Positions 54,710-62,863 of a stretch of DNA of 64,000 nucleotides are shown one piece after another. Each line of letters opens with the position of its first letter. Within the stretch, counting starts at the first letter, position 1. Under the pieces are notes generated by a model. That model made no database searches, was not told where the DNA came from, and saw nothing but the letters and a program-made list of their open reading frames with translations. Position numbers and translations under genes: made by a program. The DNA comes from Synechococcus sp. PCC 7335 (GTDB lineage Bacteria; Cyanobacteriota; Cyanobacteriia; Phormidesmidales; Phormidesmidaceae), in contig NZ_DS989905.1 in assembly GCF_000155595.1 (NCBI RefSeq), positions 509,040 through 573,039 on the forward strand, in the 5' to 3' direction.

Positions 54710-55539
54710 GGCATTGTCAAGTTGATCTCGATGAGCCAATTTTAGGACAGTTTTATTCGGCAAGTGTCATCTAATCGACCTATGCGATCACATAGGTCTC
54801 TGTCAGAGATCGCCAACTTTCCATCCGCTGGCGCATCGTTTTTCTATATTCTGAAGCCGTCTGTTTGTGCTGATGGGGATGGAAATGACCACGTATCGGT
54901 TCAAAGGCTGACAGAAAGCGCTGTGCCTGACCCACCGATTTGAATCGGCCCATTCGCCTCTCCCTAACTCGGGTCTGTCTATGTGAGTTCTCAGCTCGAT
55001 TGTTCAATCCTTTATGCTGCCTATGTTCTACATTCCTCAAGATGTCCTTCTTAGCAGCGCCATAACTCTTGAGTTTGTCGGTGATGATGACTCTGGGGGC
55101 AAAGCCGGCTGGTTTGAGTAGTTTTCGGAAGAACTTCTTGGCTGCCGCTTTGTTGCGGCATCGCTGCATCAGGATATCGAGCACTACACCATGCTGGTCA
55201 ACAGCCCGCCACAAGTAAAACTGTTCACCTTTAATCTTGATGACGACTTCGTCGAGATGCCACTTATCACCGGGCTTTGGCCGCTGTTTGCGAATCTGAT
55301 TGGCATAGCTCTGAGCAAACTTGTGACACCAACTTCTGATCGCTTCGTAGGTGACCGTGATGCCTCGATAGAGCATCATTTTCTCAATGTCACGGAAGCT
55401 TAGTGGGAAGGTGTAATACAGCCAGACGCAATAGCTGATAATGTCGGCTGGGAAGCGGTGGCCACGGTAAGGATTATTCATGGCTGAAGCTTCTCAGAGA
55501 CAGTAGACCGGAGTCAACTCTAGACAACTTGACAATGCC
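54710..55539 (-). mobile_element. IS6-type insertion sequence, apparently complete, 830 bases
   Basis: Perfect 15-base terminal inverted repeats (ggcattgtcaagttg at 54710-54724 and its complement at 55525-55539) enclose one transposase gene on the minus strand. The length is normal for IS6 elements. The 8 bases outside each end differ (gcgaaagg against atttaacc), so no target duplication is present. A truncated copy of the same element lies at 10079-10562. Confidence 0.9.
54780..55481 (-). CDS. IS6-family DDE transposase
   Basis: The protein has 233 residues with the IS6 start NNPYRGHRFPADIISYCVWL, helix-turn-helix (RDIEKMMLYRGITVTYEAIR) and catalytic DDE: WHLDEVVIKI, IITDKLKSYGAA and RAENSHRQTRVRERRMGRF. 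It looks intact and is likely active. It transposes by replication and cointegrate formation. Confidence 0.93.
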   Translation of the reverse strand: MNNPYRGHRFPADIISYCVWLYYTFPLSFRDIEKMMLYRGITVTYEAIRSWCHKFAQSYANQIRKQRPKPGDKWHLDEVVIKIKGEQFYLWRAVDQHGVVLDILMQRCRNKAAAKKFFRKLLKPAGFAPRVIITDKLKSYGAAKKDILRNVEHRQHKGLNNRAENSHRQTRVRERRMGRFKSVGQAQRFLSAFEPIRGHFHPHQHKQTASEYRKTMRQRMESWRSLTETYVIA

Positions 55540-55679
55540 ATTTAACCCCTATTGAACTACTCAAATACCTTAACCGCACCATCAGCAATACCAATTAGGA
55601 TCATCAGTATAAGCAACTTTCAGGCTTTGTGAAGTGAAGTAAAGTTATAGTTACTGGCCGTTTACGGAGTTTGGTAAGG

Positions 55680-56642
55680 ATGTCCTTCACCATTGAGACA
55701 GCTCGCAATATTTTCCCGGAAACGCTGGCTGCGGATGTGGTGCCAGCCACGATTGCCCGCTTTAACCGACTGAAGGTTGAAGACAAATTGGCGCTAATCT
55801 GGTTTGCCTACCTGGAAATGGGGAAGACGCTCTCAATTACGACCCCCGACCCTGTGAATATGCAATTTGTCAGCAGTACACTCAGCCAAATCAAGCTGAT
55901 GAGTTTTAGTGAGCAATCGCAATTAATGCATGACCTGGCTAGTCGGACGGACCGACCCATCTGCCGCCTCTACGCCACTTGGGCAGCGAATATCAAACTC
56001 GGCTTTTGGTACCAATTGGGCAGGTGGATGGCAGAAGGGATCGTCACCCCAATTCCTCAGGTTTACCAACTTTCAGCCAATGCCTCGGCTGTCCTACAAG
56101 CAATTCGGGTTGTTGATCCTGGTCAACAAATTACGATTCTCCGCAACGCAGTGGTGGATATGGGCTTTGACCCGTCGCAGTTGGGCAGCTACAGCTCGGT
56201 AGCAGAACCGTTAGTCCTACCCACGGATATGGCCGAGCGCACCCCAATTACGGCAATTCCTGGTGTGGAAAACCCAGTAATTCTGGAGTACATGGACAAC
56301 CTAAATGCTAATGACTTTGATGCTCTGGTACAACTCTTTGCTTCGGATGGTGCCCTGCAACCCCCTTTCCAGCGCCTGATTGTCGGACAAGATGCCCTAC
56401 TTCGCTTTTTCCGGGAGGATTGCCAGAACTTAAGATTGTTGCCTAAGCAGGGTACTACGGAACCTGACGAAGATGGCTACACCCGGCTCAAGGTCACCGG
56501 TAAGGTGCAAACCCCCTGGTTTGGCCAGGATGTGGGCATGAACGTTGCCTGGCGCTTTCTCCTCAATCCAGAGAACAAGATTTTCTTTGTTGCTATTGAT
56601 TTACTTGCTTCTGCCAAAGAGTTGCTGAATCTGGCTCCCTAG
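55680..56642 (+). CDS. ocp: Orange carotenoid protein, first paralogue
   Basis: The ATG at 55680, with GGAG ten bases upstream, is chosen over an upstream TTG. The product has 320 residues. OCP is a water-soluble keto-carotenoid protein that, when strong blue light switches it to its red form, binds the phycobilisome and dissipates energy as heat. Both domains are present: the helical N-domain (RNIFPETLAADVVPATIARF; Tyr44 in WFAYLEMG; the Trp110 position in NIKLGFWYQLG; the Arg of the ILRNAVVDMG salt bridge) and the NTF2-like C-domain with the keto-binding Tyr (EYMDNLNANDF) and Trp (QTPWFGQDVG). It is more diverged from standard OCP1 than its neighbour (SRTDRPICRLYATWAANIK), so it may be an OCP2-type or specialised form. 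Confidence 0.95.
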   Translation: MSFTIETARNIFPETLAADVVPATIARFNRLKVEDKLALIWFAYLEMGKTLSITTPDPVNMQFVSSTLSQIKLMSFSEQSQLMHDLASRTDRPICRLYATWAANIKLGFWYQLGRWMAEGIVTPIPQVYQLSANASAVLQAIRVVDPGQQITILRNAVVDMGFDPSQLGSYSSVAEPLVLPTDMAERTPITAIPGVENPVILEYMDNLNANDFDALVQLFASDGALQPPFQRLIVGQDALLRFFREDCQNLRLLPKQGTTEPDEDGYTRLKVTGKVQTPWFGQDVGMNVAWRFLLNPENKIFFVAIDLLASAKELLNLAP

Positions 56643-56956
56643 GTTGTCTTCCTGGCCGGCAGTCAGGTTTCAAAGGGCTTCAGGCACTCGGCGTTTACGT
56701 TAGAGGGAGAGCGAATGGGGCTAAGTGAGATGATGCTGGGCAGTGTGAGTAACTATGTCATGCACCATGCTGCTTGCTTTTGTATTAGTGGTCCACAAAT
56801 GAGCAAAAGAGAAATAAGCAAAAGAGAATTCTTACTTGTATGGAGAAGCATTTCCCGTGGTTACACTGGTTGATTTACCCCGTTCTACACAGTCCTTTAG
56901 CCATTTTTCTGGTCATTTTTCTGGCCAGAAAAATGACCAGAAAAAATGGCTGCCTA
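56643..56956. other. Spacer with a long perfect palindrome
   Basis: At 56900-56950 a 25-base arm (starting gccatttttctggtcatttt) is followed immediately by its reverse complement, with one extra A in the right arm. As RNA it would make a very long hairpin without a loop, so cruciform DNA or a decayed MITE is more likely. It lies directly against the start of a flavodiiron gene fragment. Confidence 0.7.
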
Positions 56957-57415
56957 ACGCTACAAACAGCTAAGATTGCGCCAGCAACCACCGCGATGCG
57001 ATGTCTCGATTGGGCTCGCGATTGCTTTGATATCGAATCTGAGCTGAAAAATGATACCACCTACAATTCTTTTCTGTTTCGCGAAGAGAAGACAGCCCTG
57101 CTCGGTACGTCGCATCACAAGTTTCGTGAACAGTCTCTGGAGTATGTCAGCCAGCAGATTGCACCGCTCGATCTGCCTTATCTGATTGTGAATTATACGG
57201 GGTCAGGCCACAGTGGCTTGATAAAAGAGATTTTGGATTGGGCTCCTCATGTTATTGTCGCGGGCTCTAAACTGGCCATTCAGTTTTTAGAGAACATGCT
57301 GCATCGGCCTTTTGCCTCACCCTTTGCCTCAGTGGTTATCAAAAGTGGGCACCACCTGGACTTGGGCCGGGGGCATGAGTTGAAATTTCTGGCCCGGTTC
57401 AATTCCGGTCCTTAG
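56957..57415 (+). pseudogene. Flavodiiron protein (Flv) N-terminal fragment
   Basis: From 56957 the frame reads TLQTAKIAPATTAMRCLDWA, then FDIESELKNDTTYNSFLFRE, then YLIVNYTGSGHSGLIKEILD, the metallo-beta-lactamase part of cyanobacterial flavodiiron proteins. These proteins reduce oxygen at a diiron centre using photosynthetic electrons. The full protein is about 570 residues; here only about 150 are left, ending in a divergent SGP*. The iron-ligand motif HxExDH reads YTGSGH, so several ligands are lost. No flavodoxin or flavin-reductase domain follows. It is a dead fragment, possibly carried in by rearrangement at the palindrome. Confidence 0.85.
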
Positions 57416-57553
57416 AGCAACTAACCCTGTCAATAACATCAAGCCAAAGTTAGCAGCTCCCTTTGAAGGCTCATCGACTTGCCCCTTTGAGGGGCTAACA
57501 GAAATAAGCCCTCGACAAAGCCGAAGATCACTTAACTTAAGGATTAAAGTTCT

Positions 57554-58513
57554 ATGTCATCTATGATTGATCGCGCCCGCAACCTCTTCCCCAGTACGCT
57601 AGCCGCAGATGCGATTCCAGCGACGACGGCAAGGTTCGCTCAGCTCAGTGCCGAAGACCAGCTAGCGCTCATTTGGTTCGCTTACCTCGAAATGGGCCAG
57701 TCCATCACTATTGCTGCCCCCGGTGCAGCCAACTTACAGTTTGCTGAGAACACGCTGAATGCTATCAAGCGCATGACGCCTCTAGAGCAATCTCAGGCGA
57801 TGTGTGATTTGGCCAATCGAGCGGATACTGAAGTATCTCGTGCTTATGCGGTATGGACCCCCAATATTAAACTAGGCTTCTGGTATCGGTTAGGAGAACT
57901 GATGGAACAAGGCCTCGTCGCCCCTATCCCAGAAGGGTATAAGCTCTCAGCGAATGCTGCAGCCGTTTTACAATCCATCAGGGACTTAGAGTCCGGTCAG
58001 CAGATTACCGTCTTACGAAATGCCGTGGTTGACATGGGCTACGACACTAGCAAGATGGGCAGCTACCAGAAAGTGTCAGAGCCGGTTATCGCACCTAAGT
58101 CAATCGGAGAACGGACGCCAGTCTCAATCGAAGGTGTTGATAATGCCACTGTTTTGAGCTACATGAACAACTTAAATGCCAACGACTTTGATAAGTTGGT
58201 CAGCCTTTTCACGGCTGATGGTGCTTTGCAGCCGCCTTTTAGAAGACCGATTGTAGGCAAAGAGGCTATCCTACAGTTCTTTAGAGAAGAGTGTCAGAAC
58301 CTAAAGCTTGTGCCTGAGCGCGGTGTAGTCGAAGCGGCTGAAGATGGCTACACGCCGATTAAGGTGACGGGTAAGTGTCAGACGCCCTGGTTCGGTGCTG
58401 CTGTTGGTATGAATATCGCTTGGCGCTTTCTTCTTAACCCAGATGGCAAGATCTTCTTTGTTGCGATTGATTTGTTAGCTTCGCCTAAGGAGCTAATGAA
58501 TTTAGTCCGCTAA
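57554..58513 (+). CDS. ocp: Orange carotenoid protein, second paralogue (OCP1-like)
   Basis: The protein has 319 residues and is close to canonical OCP1: RNLFPSTLAADAIPATTARF, Tyr44 in WFAYLEMG, NIKLGFWYRLGELMEQGLVA, TVLRNAVVDMGYD, and in the C-domain SYMNNLNANDFDKL (keto-binding Tyr) and CQTPWFGAAVG (Trp). AAGGA precedes the ATG. The fluorescence recovery protein gene follows 172 bases downstream, as is usual for OCP1. Role: photoprotective quenching of phycobilisomes and singlet-oxygen scavenging. The hairpin at 58546 probably ends its transcript. Confidence 0.96.
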   Translation: MSSMIDRARNLFPSTLAADAIPATTARFAQLSAEDQLALIWFAYLEMGQSITIAAPGAANLQFAENTLNAIKRMTPLEQSQAMCDLANRADTEVSRAYAVWTPNIKLGFWYRLGELMEQGLVAPIPEGYKLSANAAAVLQSIRDLESGQQITVLRNAVVDMGYDTSKMGSYQKVSEPVIAPKSIGERTPVSIEGVDNATVLSYMNNLNANDFDKLVSLFTADGALQPPFRRPIVGKEAILQFFREECQNLKLVPERGVVEAAEDGYTPIKVTGKCQTPWFGAAVGMNIAWRFLLNPDGKIFFVAIDLLASPKELMNLVR

Positions 58514-58545
58514 GCAAGCTCATTAATCAATAAGAAGTGCTGACT

Positions 58546-58590
58546 CATCCCTTTGACGTATCGCTACACGAGTACGATGTCAAAGGGATG
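58546..58590. terminator. Hairpin after ocp
   Basis: catccctttgac-gtatcg and cgatgtcaaagggatg form a stem of about 15 pairs, followed by ggtttcta. Its position 32 bases after the ocp stop fits a terminator or an attenuator before frp. Confidence 0.6.
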
Positions 58591-58685
58591 GGTTTCTAGA
58601 GTAGCAAACTGTGTTACGAGGCAGGTTGTTAGCATTGTCACTGCTGGACTTCGGCGATTTTCGATAAAGGGATAACTCTCAATAG

Positions 58686-59018
58686 ATGGCGACAACACAG
58701 ACAGACGGTCAATGGAGCAACGAAGAAAGAAGGATTGCAGAATCTGCGCTCAAGAAAGCATACAGAAAAGAAACAGAAGCACTGATTGCGAATATTCGGG
58801 AGAATGCTGCCAACGTTACACAGCTCGAAGACGTTTGGCAGCTGCATGATTTCTTGAGTGCAAAGAGGCACGATATCGATGGCAAGTATGACGACCGAGA
58901 AGACTTTCTGATGTTCACGCTATCTAAGCTCATCAAAACAGGTCTGTTAGATAAATCTGACTTGCAAGGCTTAGCCGCCGATAAGCGGGCAAAAGTCACT
59001 GTTCTAACCCGTATGTAG
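58686..59018 (+). CDS. frp: Fluorescence recovery protein
   Basis: A 110-residue protein with the FRP pattern WSNEERRIAESALKKAYRKE, then VTQLEDVWQLHDFLSAKRHD, then IDGKYDDRED. The functionally important Trp, His and Asp of the W-x-x-HD motif are all present. FRP binds the C-terminal domain of active OCP and returns it to the orange form, which frees the phycobilisome from quenching. Its place after the OCP1-like gene matches the known ocp-frp arrangement. It most likely serves that paralogue; whether it also acts on the first OCP is unknown. Confidence 0.95.
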   Translation: MATTQTDGQWSNEERRIAESALKKAYRKETEALIANIRENAANVTQLEDVWQLHDFLSAKRHDIDGKYDDREDFLMFTLSKLIKTGLLDKSDLQGLAADKRAKVTVLTRM

Positions 59019-59172
59019 AATTTCAGGAATTCTGTCATTTGTCGTCTATACCCCTTGACACCTGACACCTCTGTGAACGCTGCGTCACGCTGCTATCAAT
59101 GACCGAGGAGATACGAGGGCTATGTTGCAAAAAGTAATCGAAGAGAGAATTTCTCTATCCATCCGCCCTCCA

Positions 59173-59531
59173 TTATGCCGCCCCGCCAAAGATTCCGTTG
59201 ATGAAGCAGAGTTGTCCTATGACATCTCCTTTCTCAGCTCCTTCAATCTGTCCCTTACGAATCATGTTCATGGTTTCATACCCTTTGAGCGTTCGCCTAG
59301 CCGTATTGAAGGAGCCAAACCCCAGTCCAGGTTTAACACGGCGTTTTATGAAGCGATGGTCTTGCTCGACAATATTGTTCAAGTACTTTATCTGCCTAGT
59401 TTTCGTCGCTTTAGGCAGAGATCTATCTTTACTTTAAGGCCTTGATGGCAGGTGGATAGGCTGCATTCTTATCGACGGTGATCACCCTCGGTGCAATCGT
59501 GTGCGAGGCGTTGAGTACCTTGTTGAGGAGC
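59173..59531 (-). pseudogene. IS6-family transposase C-terminal remnant
   Basis: On the minus strand the C-terminal third of an IS6 transposase is readable in two frames: LLNKVLNASHTIAPRVITVD then KNAAYPPAIKALK (from about 59531), broken by a stop, and NNIVEQDHRFIKRRVKPGLG then GFGSFNTARRTLKGYETMN, ending IFGGAA at 59173. The second catalytic Asp and the Glu region are recognisable. The 5' side ends exactly where a group II intron domain V begins. Confidence 0.85.
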
Positions 59532-59605
59532 CGTGTGAAGGTAACCCTTCAAGCACGGTTTTGTAGACCAGCAGGGTGGGTGACTGCCCTGCTGAGTTTA
59601 ACTCA
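59528..59605 (+). ncRNA. Group II intron 3' end (domains V and VI), remnant
   Basis: Bases 59528-59561 fold as a 34-nucleotide domain V: lower stem gagccgtg / cacggttt with the AGC triad and a G-U pair, a two-base bulge (ag), upper stem tgaagg / ccttca and tetraloop taac. A second hairpin of domain VI type follows (cagcaggg...ccctgctg) and the end is gagtttaac (AY at the 3' splice site). No intron body or maturase lies upstream, because an IS6 fragment directly abuts domain V. It is a 5'-truncated remnant and not expected to splice. Confidence 0.7.
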
Positions 59606-59667
59606 AATGCCCCCGCTGGTCCTGACAACCAAAAGAGAAGAAACTCGGTCGTAGATATAGATAGCAT

Positions 59668-60753
59668 TTAATCCTGCCGCTGTTGTCGTACCATTTGGGT
59701 GATGTGTTTCCAACGAGCCTTGGCATTGCTGTTCGCTTGCTTGTCTTGTCTTCTGTTTTGATAGGCTTGCTCTCTCTGTAGCTTTTGATAGCTGTTCAAT
59801 CGCTTGGTAGAAAGCGTTCCACTCTCTATTGCAGCTTGAATAGCACAGCCGGGTTCTGAGCTGTGTTGGCAATTGCGAAAACGACATTGCTGAGCAAGGT
59901 TTTCAATGTCAGAAAACGTTTCTCCAATCGTATCGGTAGGCTGCTCGGCAGTGCGATTATTATTGCTCCATAGCGGTAGCTCTCGCATACCTGGGGTATC
60001 GATTAACAGTGCGCCCGAGGGCAGCTTTAACATCTCCCGATGGGTGGTGGTATGTCGTCCACGGCTATCGTCTGCGCGGACAGCTTGGGTTATTTGCACG
60101 TCATGGCCGATGAGCTTGTTAGTCAGGGTCGATTTCCCTACGCCTGACGATCCTAATAAGGCAATGGTTTTACCGGGCTGCAAATATGGGGTGAGTGCTT
60201 CTAAGTTGTTTTGGTAGAGGGCGCTCAGTGTGAGAATAGGAGCTGCAATAGCAATCTTTCCTACGGCGACAATTTTGTCTTCTAAGTCCTCACAGAGATC
60301 CGCTTTGTTCAAGATGATGGTTGGCGTTGCGCCACTTTGCCAAGCCATGACTAAGTATCGCTCAATGCGACGAAGATTAAAATCATGATCGAGACCGCTC
60401 ATTAAAAAGAGCGTATTGATGTTGGCGGCAATGATTTGGGCTTCGTTTTTTGTGCCTGCCGCTTGTCTAGAGAACTGGCCTTGACGAGGTAAAATGGCTT
60501 GAATCAGCGCTTGATGGGTTGCTGTTTCAAGATGAATGACGACCCAGTCGCCTACGGCTGGAAAGTCTTCCGATTTTTCTGCCTGATGTCTAAATTTCCC
60601 TGTGAGGGTGGCGCTACAGTCTCCTCTTTCTGTGTAGAGCTGGTACTGGCTACGATGGGCTACGGCGACTCGCCCTACACAATATCCTTGCTTTGCGTAG
60701 GGTGCAAAACTGTGAGCGAAACTTTCGCTCCAGCCTAAGTTTTTAAGTTGCAT
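59668..60753 (-). CDS. rsgA: Small ribosomal subunit biogenesis GTPase RsgA
   Basis: A 361-residue circularly permuted GTPase: an OB-fold at the N-terminus (SATLTGKFRHQAEKSEDFPA, VGDWVVIHLE), then G4 LNKADLCE, G1 GSSGVGKSTLTNKLIGHDVQ, G3 DTPGMRELPLW and the zinc site CRFRNCQHSSEPGCAIQAAI. RsgA checks late 30S maturation and leaves with GTP hydrolysis. The TTG/ATG choice is not an issue: the ATG at 60751-60753 starts MQLKNLGWSESF. Its C-terminus is Lys/Arg/Gln-rich. It is a housekeeping gene among decayed mobile elements. Confidence 0.95.
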   Translation of the reverse strand: MQLKNLGWSESFAHSFAPYAKQGYCVGRVAVAHRSQYQLYTERGDCSATLTGKFRHQAEKSEDFPAVGDWVVIHLETATHQALIQAILPRQGQFSRQAAGTKNEAQIIAANINTLFLMSGLDHDFNLRRIERYLVMAWQSGATPTIILNKADLCEDLEDKIVAVGKIAIAAPILTLSALYQNNLEALTPYLQPGKTIALLGSSGVGKSTLTNKLIGHDVQITQAVRADDSRGRHTTTHREMLKLPSGALLIDTPGMRELPLWSNNNRTAEQPTDTIGETFSDIENLAQQCRFRNCQHSSEPGCAIQAAIESGTLSTKRLNSYQKLQREQAYQNRRQDKQANSNAKARWKHITQMVRQQRQD

Positions 60754-61416
60754 TGCTTGGCAATCCTTGTAGAATTCTCTGGGTTATTGATTAGACTGAT
60801 TCAATTGCCGTAGAGAATTCCGTCACGCTACAAGCAGTAGCATGACTCACAAGAGATAGAAAATATTGTGATTTGATCGCTTATTTTGTTTAGGCAGCGC
60901 AGGTTCTCTTGTGGATATTCCCTACGGACTGTAGCGCTGATGCGATCGCTAGTACCGAATCAAACATAGGAAAACACTCCTTGCGAGAACAGATAACTTA
61001 TTCTAGCTAAAGATTTTGAATTTGAGGCATATTCTCGACCAGCGGGGAACTTGGTCAGAAACCTCCGGAGCAGCTTACAGAAGCCGCTCCGTGACCGACT
61101 TACAAATGTTGAAAGCTCGTTTGATGTGAGATGGAGAAACCTTAGCGACCAAGCTTTCTCCATCTCACGACAGGCTATAGTATGGCTGGCTACTATCAAA
61201 CGTCAAGGGCATCGGCGGCAAAATGACAGAGGTTGTCGTGTTAGCTGACATTTAAGAGAGACTAATCAGCCTCACTGTAAGACTGACCATGTAAGGAGAC
61301 AGTCCGCGATCTAAATGACAGAGCGCGATCTAAATGACAGTCCGCGATTCTCCGTAGGAGAGGCTTCGCCAACGTTTTTAGAAACCGGAATATACACGTG
61401 GCTTTTGGTGGGCTAA
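60754..61416. other. Intergenic region with a 14-base hairpin and IS21 end repeats
   Basis: At 61126-61139 and 61155-61168 lies a perfect 14-base inverted repeat (gtgagatggagaaa and complement, 15-base loop). At 61305-61321 and 61324-61340 two direct copies of cgcgatctaaatgacag occur, with a partial third after them. Such repeated motifs are the multiple terminal repeats of IS21 ends, and the istB remnant begins just after. One HIP1 octamer (gcgatcgc) lies near 60943. No gene is seen. Confidence 0.6.
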
Positions 61417-62150
61417 CTAGTCCCGATTGCGAGCAGCGGCAGCCTGCTGCCGGTAGCTCTCAGCCTTGATCTCAAAGATGACCGCATGATGCACTAGGCG
61501 GTCAACAGCAGCCACGGTCATCATCGAATCGGGAAAGATGCTCTCCCACTGGCTGAAGGGCTGATTAGCCGTAATCAGCAGGCTCTTGCGCTCATAGCGA
61601 TGAGCAATCAGTTCAAAGAGGACAGAGGTTCGGCCTCAGACTTTTGCACATAGCCGAGGTCATCGAGGACAAGCAGGTCAAAGCGGTCGAGCTTCTTCAA
61701 TCTGGACTGTAGCAACAGTTGTTGCTTATCCTGTTGCAGTTGTTGGACTAATGCGAGTGCGTTAAAGAATTTGACACGCCGCCCGGCTTCGAGCATGGCC
61801 TGTGCCAACCCGAGACTGAGATGCGTCTTGCCGACGCCAGAGGCACCGAAAAATAGGCAATTGGTGGCACTATCGAGCCAACTGTCATCATCGGCCAATT
61901 GCATCAGCGGAGCGGGGTTAAAGCTCGGACAGTGCTCGAACTCAAAGTTGGTCAAACTTTTTACGGCGGGAAGCTGTGCTTCTTTTTTGGCTCGCTTTAG
62001 CCGCATTTGGTTTCTTCTGTCTGCTTCTTGTTGGCACAAACTGAGCAAAAATTGCGCATAAGACCATTGCTGCTGTAAAGCTTGGCTCTCGGTAGCTTCC
62101 CAGTGGGTAAGCATGTTGGTGAGCTTGAGCTGCTTGAGTAGCGTGCTCAA
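61417..62150 (-). pseudogene. istB: IstB-like ATPase of an IS21 element, frameshifted
   Basis: From the TTG at 62148-62150 the frame reads STLLKQLKLTNMLTHWEATE, then Walker A FFGASGVGKTHLS and Walker B LLVLDDLGYV, the hallmarks of the IstB helper ATPase. It stops early at 61608. A single missing base near 61630 explains this: in the next frame VLFELIAHRYERKSLLITAN and SQWESIFPDSMMTVAAVDRL follow to the stop at 61417, for a total of 244 residues as in intact IstB. The overlap of its start with the end of istA is preserved. Confidence 0.9.
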
Positions 62151-62724
62151 CTGTTGATAGGGGCTGCCGTTGGCAGTTGTCTTCTTCCTCTTCTTTCCTC
62201 ACCACCCTGGACAATTTGAGCATATTGCCAACCGCTGTAGGCTAAGCGGTAGTGGTAGATTAAGTGCTCGAACGGCTTGCCGTTTACCGTGATCTCCATT
62301 CACTTCAGCTTGGTGAAGTCCGAGAGGCCATCACCCCTGGTTCATGACGCAGCATAAACATCACTTCTGGCTCTGGGCCGTGCAGCGCTTTCCACTCTCG
62401 CACTCGGCGCTGCAACGTCCGCAGCACTTGTGGATACTTACCCGGATACTGTTCTTCTAGATACTCGAACAACGTGGTTGGCTTCAGTCTTGGCTCTCGG
62501 CGCAGCATTGGTTCTAGCTCGCTGCCCCACACCTCGGCTAAGGGGTCTCGGTGTTGCGGCGCTGATACAACGGCTCCTCGGTTGGAACGGTGACGATCTG
62601 CATCAATCCGTTGCCCCGTGCGCTCTGATATCTCGGCTATCGACGACGATGCCGACTGGGTCAGCCCCAGCTTTCGCGCGTTCATATAGGCTCTCTTCTG
62701 GTATAAGTGAATGGCTTTGGGCAC
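62147..62724 (-). pseudogene. istA: IstA-like transposase of an IS21 element, decayed
   Basis: The N-terminal helix-turn-helix part (NARKLGLTQSASSSIAEISE, YLEEQYPGKYPQVLRTLQRR, WKALHGPEPEVMFMLRHEPG) lies at 62305-62724. A one-base lesion and a stop follow. Then the segment MEITVNGKPFEHLIYHYRLA, WQYAQIVQGGE, jumps directly to the very end of the gene (LPTAAPINS). Thus most of the DDE catalytic domain is deleted. Together with istB it makes a dead IS21 copy from about 61300 to 62740. Confidence 0.85.
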
Positions 62725-62863
62725 AGGTCATAGGCTGATTGGCTGACAAAAGATGCAATAGCCAGGTTGAATCGCTGTCATACAGGGACTTGAGAGCCGC
62801 AAAGGTTGCGAGGGGGAGCCAGCGTTCTAAGATTTAGATGCAACTCAAAACCAAAGGAACGCT

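Larger units (their letters stand above)
54604..55598 (+). pseudogene. Small helical protein gene split by an IS6 element
   Basis: The first part, from ATG 54604, reads MSAAVLPQLQTVSSKLEAEA and continues in frame to the edge of the insertion at 54709. The second part resumes at 55540 as LTPIELLKYLNRTISNTN and ends with TAG at 55596-55598. Joining 54709 to 55540 gives a 54-residue open frame with a GAT codon across the junction. The product would be a short amphipathic helical protein of unknown role. I cannot tell whether the function is lost or supplied by another copy. Confidence 0.75.

Noticed and set aside
59122-59445. A 107-residue plus-strand protein
   Set aside because: It is antisense to a recognisable IS6 transposase remnant.
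59603-59887. A minus-strand 94-residue frame beside rsgA
   Set aside because: It overlaps the RsgA C-terminus in another frame and has no features of its own.
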